64,000 bases of DNA from CAZMGV01 sp964565925 (GTDB lineage Bacteria > JAGRBM01 > JAHCIT01), in NCBI GenBank assembly GCA_964565925.1, contig CAZMGV010000010.1, positions 84,596-148,595 of the forward strand, given 5' to 3'. Both the position numbers and the translations under genes were made by a program. The notes beneath the pieces are model-generated. The model worked only from the letters and a program-made list of their open reading frames with translations, was not told the origin of the DNA and did no database searches. This document shows positions 19,716-28,194 of the stretch, piece by piece (within the stretch, counting starts at the first letter, position 1; each line of letters begins with the position of its first letter).

Positions 19716-20497
19716 AACGACGCCCCCGGGCTCGAGGCCGACGGCGCCGCCGCTTCCCGCCGGTAAATACGGCCGAGCCGTTCGACCACGGCCGGATCGC
19801 CGAGGTCGGCCTTTTCGAACAGGCCGTGCTTCCAGTCGATCAGGAGTCCGTTCCGGGTGATGGACGATACCCCCGGCACATCATGCGAAACGATCACGAC
19901 CGCTACCGAGCGGGCCTCTGCCAGCCGGCGCACCCGGTCCAGCATCTGCTGTTCGCCGTCCGGATCTAGTCCTGCGGAAGGTTCGTCGAGTATCACCAGC
20001 TCCGGATTCAGGACGAGCGCCCTTGCCAGGAGCACCCGCTGCTGCTGCCCGCCTGAAAGGTCCCGGAACAGCCGTTTCTCGTTACCTCCAAGCCCCGCCT
20101 TCTCCAGCGCTTCACGGGCTTTGGCACGGTCATCATTGCCGAGTGTCCTGAACCAGGGCTTCACGGCGATGAGCGGCAGGGCCGTCACGTCGAGGACCCT
20201 GAATGGGAAGAGCGGACTCAGGTTCTGGCGCTGCGGGACGTAGCCCGTAATGGGTCTGCGGCCGGCGGGATAATCGATCTGGCCTGCGAGCAGCGGCAGC
20301 GCCCCGCACAGACTCTGTATGAGCGTCGTCTTTCCGCCGCCGTTCGGACCCACCACGGCAATCGTCTCGCCCGCCTTGATATCGAGATCGAGCGGACCCA
20401 TGAGCGGCCGGTCGTGGCCGATCACCGCACCTGTCAGGCGGATAATATCCGACAGGGGCGGGACCCGGGCGACCTGCGATTCGATTACTGATTGCAC
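19712..20497 (-). CDS. znuC: Zinc ABC transporter ATPase
   Basis: A 261-residue ABC ATPase with Walker A GPNGGGKTTLIQSL, Q-loop GYVPQRQNLSPLFPF, signature LSGGQQQRVLLARAL, Walker B LVILDEPSAGLD and switch His in VIVSHDVPG. The SPLFP sequence after the Q-loop is common in metal-type ABC ATPases. Length is normal. It lies between znuA and znuB on the same strand. Confidence 0.93.
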   Translation of the reverse strand: MQSVIESQVARVPPLSDIIRLTGAVIGHDRPLMGPLDLDIKAGETIAVVGPNGGGKTTLIQSLCGALPLLAGQIDYPAGRRPITGYVPQRQNLSPLFPFRVLDVTALPLIAVKPWFRTLGNDDRAKAREALEKAGLGGNEKRLFRDLSGGQQQRVLLARALVLNPELVILDEPSAGLDPDGEQQMLDRVRRLAEARSVAVVIVSHDVPGVSSITRNGLLIDWKHGLFEKADLGDPAVVERLGRIYRREAAAPSASSPGASL

Positions 20498-20516
20498 GGT
20501 TTACCTGTTCGTCTTT

Positions 20517-21452
20517 TCAGTTCGCACCCGGTGAAGCGGCAAATGCTCCCGCGATCGACTGAACAGTCCGGTCGATCATGTCGGCATACGTCTTGGTATC
20601 TGCACTTCCGACGTCACCAGGAAGGACTGCGACAGCCGCGCCCGCCTTGTCCGCCACGATCTGCACCGTCTTCAGATCGTACCAGGGTTCCGCAATCACA
20701 ACCTTGATTCCCTGCGCTTTCATCGTCCCGATCAGACGGGTGAGATGACTGGGACTCGGGGTGATTCCGGGAACGGCCTCGAAGAACCCGGCATCTTTCA
20801 GCTCCAGCCAGTCAGTCAGGTAAATCGTGCTCTCGTGATAGGCAACGACCGGTTTGCCGCGGTATGGCGCGAGCTGTTTCTCCCAGCCGGCGATCCTGCC
20901 GTCCAGCACTTTCTGGTAATTCTCGTCGTTCGCCCGGTAGGAGCCGGCGTTGGCCGGATCGATCTCCGCCAGCCGCTGGGCGATCGCGTGCGCCACCCGC
21001 TGACCGTAGCGGGGGCTCATCAGATAGTGCGGATTGCCACCCGGATGAACGTCGCCCATCCGCCGGTCGACCGGACCTTTCGGAACTCCCATCAACGGCC
21101 CCGCGAACAGGGACGCGTCCAGATTTCCAGGCTGTCCGGCCTGAATCTTACCGTTCCGGGAGTTCGCCACCACTGGAGGCAGCCAGCCGACCTCCAGCTC
21201 CAGGCCGATATGCACCAGCAGATCCGCACGGTTCAGCTTCGAGATGAAGCTCGGCCGTCCGTCGACGAAGTGCGGGTCCTGATTCGGCGCCGCAAGCGAA
21301 TCGACCTCGGCGAGGCCGCCGCTGACCTCGCGGGCAAGGGCGGCCAGGCCGGGCAGGGACGTAACCACTCTGACCTTATCGGCCGCGGCCGCGGAGCCAG
21401 ACCAGCCAGCCAGAAACATCATAACGAATACAAATAATCTGTAATTTTTCAT
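20517..21452 (-). CDS. znuA: Zinc ABC transporter substrate-binding protein
   Basis: A 311-residue TroA/ZnuA-type periplasmic protein with signal peptide (MKNYRLFVFVMMFLAGWSGSAAAA). Metal-site candidates are His in QDPHFVDGRPS, HPGGNPHYLMSP, the AYHEST loop, and an acidic residue in the PGDVGSADTKTY region. The usual His-rich charged loop of many ZnuA proteins is short here, just DVHPGGNPH. I take the ATG at 21452, preceded by GAGG; the frame extends upstream but into the porin gene. Confidence 0.9.
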   Translation of the reverse strand: MKNYRLFVFVMMFLAGWSGSAAAADKVRVVTSLPGLAALAREVSGGLAEVDSLAAPNQDPHFVDGRPSFISKLNRADLLVHIGLELEVGWLPPVVANSRNGKIQAGQPGNLDASLFAGPLMGVPKGPVDRRMGDVHPGGNPHYLMSPRYGQRVAHAIAQRLAEIDPANAGSYRANDENYQKVLDGRIAGWEKQLAPYRGKPVVAYHESTIYLTDWLELKDAGFFEAVPGITPSPSHLTRLIGTMKAQGIKVVIAEPWYDLKTVQIVADKAGAAVAVLPGDVGSADTKTYADMIDRTVQSIAGAFAASPGAN

Positions 21453-21460
21453 GGATAACC

Positions 21461-22771
21461 TCAGAAGGGATGGGCGCCGTGGGCGCCGATGACAAACTGG
21501 AACTGGCCGAACACTTCGTTGACAGCCTTGTGCAGATCCTCTTTGTCGTAGTTGTATTGAAGCCGCAGGCGGAAGAATTCCGAGAAATAGTACGACAGGG
21601 CCGCGCCCGTTCGCCACTGCGCCGCACCGGTATGGAACTGCGCCAGATCGGTGTTGAGAATAACCGGGGGGTTAGGCCCTTTCAGATGGGTCGGGATTCC
21701 CAGGTAATCGAACCGTGCCGCGATCTCCCAGTTCCGGTTCGCCCGGAAATCGAGCCAGGAGTACATTCCGCCTTCGTTCAGTCTCCCGCCCGGAAGCTCC
21801 GCCGAACGGGCCATGTATTCGGACTGGAATGAAACCCAGCGAAGGGCGGATAGATCCCGCCACTTGAGATACAGGTCTCCACCCCAGAAGTTCGTCCGGT
21901 TCCGGCGCCAGTTGGCGCTTCCGCCGCTGTCGTTGGGACCTTGAGCGTATGAACCGCCAAGCTGGAAGTAGAGGGAATCCGACAAGTCCCAGTACTGTTT
22001 CAGGTTGGCGACGGTTGCAAAATCCTTGAGCGACCGGGTGTCGTCGGAGGGGATCCCGAAACTGACCTCGCTATCGGCTGTTTCGAGTGCTGCAGTCAGT
22101 TCTGCGTACCACGGCACCGGCAGCAGCACCGACGCCTGGGCGCCAAGTCCGCTCATGCCTTCCCCGCCAAAAAACCGGCGCGAAACGAGTGGCGCGTCGA
22201 CAAAAGGCGTCACTTCCAGAAAATGGGCGGGATTGAACCGGCCGAACGGTGCCTTGAATTTACCCGCCTTCAACTGAAGGTCCGCCGGCATATTGAGAGT
22301 CGTTAAATACCCTTCCTCGATCTCCACCCCGTCCGTATGGAACGCCAGGAAAATATCGGCCTTCACATGCGGGTCGACATAGGCCTGTATGCCCAGTTCC
22401 AGTTCCTGAAGCTGGGTGTTGAACCCCTTCTGGTCCTTGTATGGCTCGTGTTCCTGTTGCCGGACGGTCGGCGTGTCCGAGAAATAGTTGAACGACTGGG
22501 TCCAGATGGCCGACAGGTTAATGAACTGGTTGCCCGCCTGAATCTGCGGATTCTTGAGGAAGCTGGTGACGGATTCCTGCTTCGGCGCTTCGCCCTGTTT
22601 GGCGGGGCCCAGCGCCTTCTCCAGTTCTTTCGTCAACTCTTCCTGAGACTTGTCCGGTACCGCCTGCGCGGACTGTCCGGCCGGGCTGCCCGGTTCTGGC
22701 TGGGTCTGGGCAATGGCGATCCGGGCGTTAAGCCCGGCAGCCGCCACAGCTATCAATAAAAACCTTCTCAT
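21461..22771 (-). CDS. Outer-membrane porin-like protein of the zinc cluster
   Basis: A 436-residue protein with signal peptide (LLIAVAAAGLNARIAIA-QTQ), a Pro/Glu-rich N-terminal linker that may form a short coil (EELTKELEKAL), and then a long beta-rich region with repeated aromatic strands and a terminal Phe (GAHGAHPF). Stretches such as LQLKAGKFKAPFGRFNP resemble phosphate-selective-porin (OprO/P) and related 16-strand barrels. It lies directly upstream of znuA in the same unit, so it probably lets zinc or a zinc chelate cross the outer membrane. That role is inference. Confidence 0.78.
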   Translation of the reverse strand: MRRFLLIAVAAAGLNARIAIAQTQPEPGSPAGQSAQAVPDKSQEELTKELEKALGPAKQGEAPKQESVTSFLKNPQIQAGNQFINLSAIWTQSFNYFSDTPTVRQQEHEPYKDQKGFNTQLQELELGIQAYVDPHVKADIFLAFHTDGVEIEEGYLTTLNMPADLQLKAGKFKAPFGRFNPAHFLEVTPFVDAPLVSRRFFGGEGMSGLGAQASVLLPVPWYAELTAALETADSEVSFGIPSDDTRSLKDFATVANLKQYWDLSDSLYFQLGGSYAQGPNDSGGSANWRRNRTNFWGGDLYLKWRDLSALRWVSFQSEYMARSAELPGGRLNEGGMYSWLDFRANRNWEIAARFDYLGIPTHLKGPNPPVILNTDLAQFHTGAAQWRTGAALSYYFSEFFRLRLQYNYDKEDLHKAVNEVFGQFQFVIGAHGAHPF

Positions 22772-22854
22772 GTTCTCTCCGTAAGGGGTACGAACCGGAA
22801 CGCATACGCAGACCGATTCGAAACGAATTCAACTGTTGGTTGGGAAAAGAGCGA

Positions 22855-23319
22855 TCAGGAGTAGAACGGAGGTGCGCGGGGAGCGTTAGTCGAACGAACT
22901 GTCCGGTACCGGCCGGACCGGGCCTTGCTGGGCGTTTTCGAGGCGAGCCGGCTGTCCGGGACGGGGAGGGGTGCTGGCGCCGCATGCGTCAGCGATCTCG
23001 CCTGTGAGACCGCCTGACAGACCAGACAGTCATGTTCGTCGTGCAGCGAGACATCGGGCCGGACGGAGAGCGAAGTCAGTCCACCGGAAGATCCCGGTCC
23101 GGCATTAACTCCGGAAGCTGCGATTTCACCGAACACCTGGCTCTGGTGAACGACCGGAACGCCAAGCAGGCAGAATACCGCCGCGAGGCTCATCCACAAG
23201 CAGATGCGCCTGATGACGGCGAATCCGGCGGCCGATCTGATCTGGTTACGGGGACTATTCACAGCAGGGCTTTCTACCACTCCGGCCCGTTCCGCGCAAA
23301 TGCAAAAATATACCTTCAT
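22855..23319 (-). CDS. Small membrane protein with Cys/His motif (DUF2946-like)
   Basis: A 154-residue protein with one hydrophobic segment (ICLWMSLAAVFCLLGVPVVHQ), then an extracytoplasmic HDEHDCLVCQAVSQ motif with CxxC and three nearby acidic or His residues, and a C-terminus ending NAPRAPPFYS. The combination of an N-terminal anchor, a His/Cys cluster and an R-(G/A)-PP end resembles DUF2946-type proteins found beside metal transporters. The stop overlaps the start region of the porin unit only loosely (83-base gap). Start may be the internal ATG at the membrane segment. A metal-sensing or -carrying role is inferred. Confidence 0.6.
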   Translation of the reverse strand: MKVYFCICAERAGVVESPAVNSPRNQIRSAAGFAVIRRICLWMSLAAVFCLLGVPVVHQSQVFGEIAASGVNAGPGSSGGLTSLSVRPDVSLHDEHDCLVCQAVSQARSLTHAAPAPLPVPDSRLASKTPSKARSGRYRTVRSTNAPRAPPFYS

Positions 23320-24404
23320 CCATGCCCGTGCCGGTGATGAATGTCGGGGTAGTGCGGGTGCCGGTGCGTCATCGGCAGATGGGTATGCATATGCGTGTGC
23401 GGTTCGCCGGTTGGGGTGCCCGGCGGGTGTTCGTGCTGGTGATGAATGTCGTGAATATGGCTGTGCTCGTGAGTCAGGAGTTCGTGCGTATGCTCGTGCT
23501 CATGGACCTCCGACAGGTGCAGCCACACGCCGGCGGCCATGATCAGGCCTCCGGCAATCAGGTTCAGGCTGACGGATTCCCCGAACACAACGACTGACAG
23601 CGCCGCTCCCACGAAAGGCGCCACCGCGAAATATGCACCGGTCCGTGACGTCCCGATATGCCGGAGCGCCATCAGGATCAGGAGCAGGCTTGCGCCGTAG
23701 CTGACCAGGCCTAGCGTGCCGATAGCGGCGGTTGTCAGTGACGCCGGCAACTCCGCACCGCCCGTAAAAACCGCAAGACAGGTATTCACGATCCCGGCAA
23801 CCGCGCACTTGATGAACGAGATGCGGACCGGATCGCTTCCGGAAATATTGCGCATGCAGTTATTGTCGATCCCCCAGCACAGGCACGCGCCGATGATCGC
23901 CAGCACGCTCCACGGAATGCCCGCGCCGGGACGGCCCTCCCACGAGAGGACAATCCCGCCAGCCGTGATCAGGATAACTCCACCCAGGGTCCGGCGGTCG
24001 AAATGCTCGCCGAAAACCATCCACGCGATCGAGGCAGTGGCGACACATTCGAGGTTCAGGAACAGCGAAGCGACGGAAGCGGGCGTCCGCTGAACCCCGG
24101 CCATGAGCAGCACCGGAGCGACAATTCCGCCGGCAAGCGTGGAACCGGCAAGCCAGCTCCAGTCCCGGCCGGCAAGTTCCGCACCGGCTGAAATTCTGAC
24201 CGGTCCAAACCTCCTGCCCAGGATGATGGCGAGCAGTCCGGCCCCGGCGCCCAGATACAGGATCCCGGCCATGAGCCAGGGACTGCCCGCCGCGAGCAGC
24301 GACTTGGCAAACGGAGTGCTCGAACCGAACAGCACGGCTGCGGCCATCGCATAAAGGCTTCCGGCACGCGGGGAACCTTCGGAAACGTTTTCGTCCGGAT
24401 TCAT
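23316..24404 (-). CDS. EamA/DMT-family transporter with histidine-rich tail
   Basis: A 362-residue protein: ten hydrophobic helices in two EamA repeats (SLYAMAAAVLFGSSTPFAKSLL at the start of the first; SVLAIIGACLCWGIDNNC at the start of the second). A cytoplasmic tail of about 65 residues follows in which more than a third of residues are His (for example HEHEHTHELLTHEHSHIHD and HYPDIHHRHGHG). Drug/metabolite-type carriers normally lack such a tail; His-rich segments usually bind zinc, nickel or cobalt. The ATG at 24404 is used, 17 bases after hemA. Its stop overlaps the start codon of the next gene by 4 bases, joining it to the zinc unit. Confidence 0.85.
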   Translation of the reverse strand: MNPDENVSEGSPRAGSLYAMAAAVLFGSSTPFAKSLLAAGSPWLMAGILYLGAGAGLLAIILGRRFGPVRISAGAELAGRDWSWLAGSTLAGGIVAPVLLMAGVQRTPASVASLFLNLECVATASIAWMVFGEHFDRRTLGGVILITAGGIVLSWEGRPGAGIPWSVLAIIGACLCWGIDNNCMRNISGSDPVRISFIKCAVAGIVNTCLAVFTGGAELPASLTTAAIGTLGLVSYGASLLLILMALRHIGTSRTGAYFAVAPFVGAALSVVVFGESVSLNLIAGGLIMAAGVWLHLSEVHEHEHTHELLTHEHSHIHDIHHQHEHPPGTPTGEPHTHMHTHLPMTHRHPHYPDIHHRHGHG

Positions 24405-24420
24405 TGGGCCGGGAAGACGC

Positions 24421-25740
24421 TCATTCCTTGGGCTTCTCGCCTTCGGAGGCGGCCTGGGGAGCGGCGGCCGGAGCGTCTTCCTCAAGCCCGAAGATCTGGC
24501 GCACATGGGCGGCGAACTCGCCGTCGTTGTGGCCCGACTCTTCCTTTTTCAGAAGCGTGATCGGCTCGTGCAGGAATTTTTTCATCAGCGACTGGGTGAG
24601 GTAGTCGATCTTTTCCGAAAGCTCCGGGGTCAGGTCCTGACGGCGGCCGATGACCCGTTCGATCTCGGCCTTGCGGATGCCGTCGTATTTGTTCTGCAGC
24701 TGGCGGATGGTCGGCACCGCATTGAGGCTCTTCAGATACAGCGGGAACTTCTCGACCTCTTCCTCGATGATCAATTCCGCCTTCTCGGCCTCGACATGAC
24801 GGTTCTGAAGGTTCTTGGCGACGACCCGGTCCAGATCGTCGATATCATAGAGGTAGCAGCCTTCGACCTTGCGTGTATCGGCGGCGATGTTGCGGGGCAG
24901 GGCGATGTCGATCAGGAAAATCGGCTGGAACTTACGGGCGCGGGCGACCTCTTCCATCATCTGCCGGTTGATCAGGATGTCGGGAGCGGCCGCCGAGGCG
25001 ATCACCACGTCCGCCGTGATCATGTTCTCTTTCAGCTCGTTCAGTCCGGCGGCTTTCCCCCGGAACTCTTCGGCCAGCTTCAGGGCGTTGGCCATCGACC
25101 GGTTGACGACGGTGATGCTGCGCAGGCCGACGGACAGGAGATGCTTTGCCGTCAGCTCGGCCATTTCTCCGGCGCCGACGAGCAGCGCGGTACGGCCGCC
25201 CAGGTCGTCAAATATCTCACGCGCCAGTTCCACGGCCGCATAGCTGATCGACACGGCGTTTTCGGCAATGGCCGTGTCGGTGCGCACCCGCTTGCCGACG
25301 TTGAACGCCTTGTGAAACAGCTTGTTGAGAATCACGCCGGTCGTGTTGCCCTCGGCGGCGATCTGGTAGGCGTCCTTCATCTGGCGCAGGATCTGCGGTT
25401 CGCCGACCACCATCGAATCGAGCGAACCGGCTACCCGGAACAGGTGCTTCACGGCGTCGGTGGCGACGTATGCGTAGCTGTGCTCGCGAAGCAGTTTCTC
25501 TTCCACGCCGCAGCGGACGGCGATGGCCGGATAGAGGTTCTCGATCACCTCGGCGGACGCCCTGGATACACAGACGAATTCGGTCCGGTTGCAGGTGGAC
25601 AGGACGACGAACTCCTGGATCCCGAACTGTCCGACCAGTTCCTTCGATGCCGCCTGTGCCCGTTCGGGGGTAAACGCCAGACGTTCACGAAGCTCGACGT
25701 TCGCGGTCCGGTGGTTCACTCCGACGACGACGATTTCCAT
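24421..25740 (-). CDS. hemA: Glutamyl-tRNA reductase
   Basis: HemA reduces glutamyl-tRNA to glutamate-1-semialdehyde, the first committed step of the C5 heme pathway. The 439-residue protein has VVGVNHRTANVELRERLAF at the N-terminus, the nucleophile Cys in VLSTCNRTEFV, the NADPH-binding LLVGAGEMAELTAKHL and the C-terminal dimerisation helix region. It follows hemX by 11 bases, a frequent arrangement. Confidence 0.97.
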   Translation of the reverse strand: MEIVVVGVNHRTANVELRERLAFTPERAQAASKELVGQFGIQEFVVLSTCNRTEFVCVSRASAEVIENLYPAIAVRCGVEEKLLREHSYAYVATDAVKHLFRVAGSLDSMVVGEPQILRQMKDAYQIAAEGNTTGVILNKLFHKAFNVGKRVRTDTAIAENAVSISYAAVELAREIFDDLGGRTALLVGAGEMAELTAKHLLSVGLRSITVVNRSMANALKLAEEFRGKAAGLNELKENMITADVVIASAAAPDILINRQMMEEVARARKFQPIFLIDIALPRNIAADTRKVEGCYLYDIDDLDRVVAKNLQNRHVEAEKAELIIEEEVEKFPLYLKSLNAVPTIRQLQNKYDGIRKAEIERVIGRRQDLTPELSEKIDYLTQSLMKKFLHEPITLLKKEESGHNDGEFAAHVRQIFGLEEDAPAAAPQAASEGEKPKE

Positions 25741-25751
25741 GGGAGACGCTC

Positions 25752-26657
25752 TCAGCGGGTATTTCCGCCGGCCTCCTCTGGGTTTGCGCCCGGGCCGTGA
25801 AAGAACATTCCGCCATTGACCGAACTGCGGATGATCCGCGCACCCATGAACCCGGAGAGGGCAATTCCGAAGCAGACGATCGATCCCAGCGCAGCCCGCC
25901 GGGCGCCGATCGACCCGACCGAGCGGGCCAGGATAAGCGCGCTGTAGAGCACCCAGCTCAGCAGGAATACGCCGACGAGCGGGTCGTGAAATCCGTCCTC
26001 ATGCTTGAGCGCGAAGATCTTGATAATACCCATGGCGAGCCCGAGCGAAAACAGCACATATCCCCAGGAAAGGCCCATCCGGTTGATCCGGTCGAGCGTC
26101 GCGAGCGGCGGCAGCAGCCGCCGGTCCACCGGCAGACGGCGCTTCAGGCGCAGGTCTTCGAGCGCGTAAAGTCCCGAGGCTATGGCCGCGATACTGAACA
26201 GGCCGGCCCCCAGTGCGGCCGAGGCCACATGGACCGTCGTCCAGACGGCGAACGCCGTGCTGCGTTCCTCGACCACAACCTGCGAGCCCGTCGAGAGCAG
26301 GCCGAGCGTCAGGTGAACCGCCGCAAGCGGCATCGCCATGGCGCCCAGCGTTCGCGACTGAAACCGGTTGTAGAAAATCAGGTACAGGCCGACCGTGCAG
26401 AGGGCGAGAAAGACAAAAAGATCGGAACTGCTGGAGAAGAGCCGCGCCTCGCGGGTCAGGTGAAGTGCGACGAGCCCGATTGTGAGCGTCGCGCAGCCGC
26501 CCACGGTCGACCACCGGGCGACCTTCTCCCACGTTTCGCCCTTGGCCCACAGCAGCCAGATGTGTGCCACCGTAGAGATCAGGATGAAGTGAAGGGCGAT
26601 TATCAGTAACGCGTTATACACAGCAATCCAGTATTCCCATCTCCACGTTTTCTTCAA
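25752..26657 (-). CDS. hemX: HemX/CcsA-like cytochrome c assembly-family membrane protein
   Basis: A 301-residue polytopic protein with about eight hydrophobic helices. It belongs to the CcsA/CcmC/HemX superfamily by its HFILISTVAHIWLL start and paired His in membrane regions (LVALHL, VHLTLGLLS, TVHVASAALG). I do not see the WWD tryptophan-rich heme-handling motif, which points to HemX rather than the cytochrome c assembly proteins proper. HemX affects the amount of HemA. It probably starts at TTG (26657). It is divergent from a GntR gene whose palindromic operator lies in the 116-base gap. Confidence 0.75.
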   Translation of the reverse strand: MKKTWRWEYWIAVYNALLIIALHFILISTVAHIWLLWAKGETWEKVARWSTVGGCATLTIGLVALHLTREARLFSSSSDLFVFLALCTVGLYLIFYNRFQSRTLGAMAMPLAAVHLTLGLLSTGSQVVVEERSTAFAVWTTVHVASAALGAGLFSIAAIASGLYALEDLRLKRRLPVDRRLLPPLATLDRINRMGLSWGYVLFSLGLAMGIIKIFALKHEDGFHDPLVGVFLLSWVLYSALILARSVGSIGARRAALGSIVCFGIALSGFMGARIIRSSVNGGMFFHGPGANPEEAGGNTR

Positions 26658-26733
26658 ATCGGCCGGAAAGAAATGACATCTGTCCTATTTTGGCCGACTT
26701 CCTCCCCGGATTCCGTTGCCGCGCGCCCCTTGC

Positions 26734-26743
26734 TTGTATACAA
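26734..26743. promoter_or_regulatory. Candidate GntR-family operator
   Basis: The perfect 10-base palindrome TTGTATACAA lies 30 bases before the GntR start codon and 76 bases before hemX. It matches the (T)TGTATACA(A) type of site typical for FadR/FCD-subfamily GntR regulators, so autoregulation and control of hemX-hemA are both possible. Confidence 0.55.
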
Positions 26744-26773
26744 TGTGCATAGAGGCTTCGGAGGCAGCGTAAA

Positions 26774-27496
26774 TTGGCGAAACAACTCTTAAAATTCGAC
26801 AACCATCTTACCCTCCGGGAGCGAATTGTCGAGACCATCCGGGATGCCATCATTAAGGGAAACCTGAAACCCGGCGAAAGGGTGGCCGAAAGCGAAGTGG
26901 CCCGGTCCCTGGGTATCAGCCGCACGCCCATCCGCGAAGCCTTTCGTCAGCTGGAGAGTGAAGGATTTCTGACCGTCGTCCCGCGCAAGGGCGCCGTCGT
27001 CAGCTCGTTCAGCGAAAAAGACATCGAGGAGTTCTACGACCTAAAGGCGCTGCTGGAAGGCGAGGCGGCCCGTCTGGCCCAGCCCCGGATGAGCGCCCGC
27101 GAAATCGCCCGGCTGCGGGAGCTGAACGAACAGATGCGTTCGGCCGCCAACCGGGGCGACGCACGGACGGTCTTCAAGGCGCACAACGAGTTCCACACGA
27201 CCTTCGTGGACCAGTGCGGAAACGACAAGCTCAAGGACCTGATCCATCAGCTTATGTCGCAGTTCGCCCGGTTCCGCTATCTGCTGTCGGTGAAGGGCGA
27301 AGTAAGCGACTCCCTCGAACAGCACGAACAGATCATCCGGGCGTTCGAAGCCGGCGATGCGAACCGGGTCTCCCAGTTGGTCCGGGACAATGCCCGGACC
27401 GGCGCCCAGAACATCCGAGAAAAGATCCTCCGGGCCGGGAACGAACCCGCCGGGGAAAGCGCCGGGGAGCCAGCCGCTGCCGCCTCAACTCCTTGA
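26774..27496 (+). CDS. GntR-family transcriptional regulator (FCD domain)
   Basis: A 240-residue regulator. The winged-helix N-terminal domain spans about residues 10-78 (LRERIVETIRDAIIKGNLKPGERVAESEVARSLGISRTPIREAFRQL). The helical FCD ligand domain follows (DLKALLEGEAARLAQPRMSARE ... HNEFHTTFVDQCGNDKLKDLI ... HEQIIRAFEAGDANRVSQLVRDN), including the His residues that often bind a metal ion. The start is TTG, supported by a strong GGAGG nine bases upstream. The effector is unknown. The C-terminal 20 residues are Ala/Glu/Pro-rich. Confidence 0.93.
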   Translation: MAKQLLKFDNHLTLRERIVETIRDAIIKGNLKPGERVAESEVARSLGISRTPIREAFRQLESEGFLTVVPRKGAVVSSFSEKDIEEFYDLKALLEGEAARLAQPRMSAREIARLRELNEQMRSAANRGDARTVFKAHNEFHTTFVDQCGNDKLKDLIHQLMSQFARFRYLLSVKGEVSDSLEQHEQIIRAFEAGDANRVSQLVRDNARTGAQNIREKILRAGNEPAGESAGEPAAAASTP

Positions 27497-27571
27497 AAAC
27501 CGGCGCATTTTCGGCCAACGATTGGCGCTCCGGAGCGGTAAGGGAAAACGGGCCGTCCGGACGAAAACCGT

Positions 27572-28177
27572 ATGTCAGTGCTAGAATCACGAGTGCTCGT
27601 ACTGAACCGGCTTTACCAGCCGATCAACGTCATTTCGCTCAAGCGCGCGATCGTCATGTTCTATCAGGGACTTGCGAAAGCCGTTACTCCGGAATTCGAA
27701 ACCTTCGACTTCGACACCTGGTCATCGCTCTCCGTGCATGTAGAAGAGGAACGGCTCGGTCTGGTGGACGGCGCCGGCATGCGGATTCCGCGCGTCATCC
27801 TGGTCCGCCGCTGCGACTGGGTTCCCCAGCGTCACGTGAAGTTCAACCGGGCCTCGATCTTCGCCCGCGACCGCAACCGCTGCCAGTACTGCGCGAAGAC
27901 CCTGCCGCGGCAGGACCTGAATCTCGATCACGTCGTGCCGCGCTCGCAGGGCGGGCGCACGACCTGGGAAAACGTCGTCTGCTCCTGTATCCAGTGCAAC
28001 CGTGTAAAGGGCGGACGTACGCCGGAAGAAGCCTCGATGCGGCTGATCCGGATACCGTTCAAGCCCGCGTGGTCGCCGATCGCAAACGTCCCGGTTTCGG
28101 TGGGAATACACCGCCACTGGGCGCCGTTCCTCGTATCCACGGCCTACTGGAACGTGGAACTTCTCGACGAAGACTGA
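27572..28177 (+). CDS. HNH endonuclease
   Basis: A 201-residue protein typical of the stand-alone HNH nucleases common in Gram-negative and cyanobacterial genomes. It opens with VLVLNRLYQPINVISLKRAIVMFYQG. The HNH domain follows: CQYCAKTLPRQDLNLDHVVPRSQGGRTTWENVVCSCIQCNRVKGG, with two zinc CxxC pairs and the D-H-V catalytic core. It lies upstream of the MinD-like gene with an 17-base gap and may be co-transcribed. The biological role is unknown. Confidence 0.9.
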   Translation: MSVLESRVLVLNRLYQPINVISLKRAIVMFYQGLAKAVTPEFETFDFDTWSSLSVHVEEERLGLVDGAGMRIPRVILVRRCDWVPQRHVKFNRASIFARDRNRCQYCAKTLPRQDLNLDHVVPRSQGGRTTWENVVCSCIQCNRVKGGRTPEEASMRLIRIPFKPAWSPIANVPVSVGIHRHWAPFLVSTAYWNVELLDED

Positions 28178-28194
28178 AGGATTAAGAACCAACC

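Noticed and set aside
22816..22828. ATTCG-AAA-CGAAT upstream of the porin gene as a Zur box
   Set aside because: The arms are short and it does not resemble known Zur consensus sites; kept out of the feature list.
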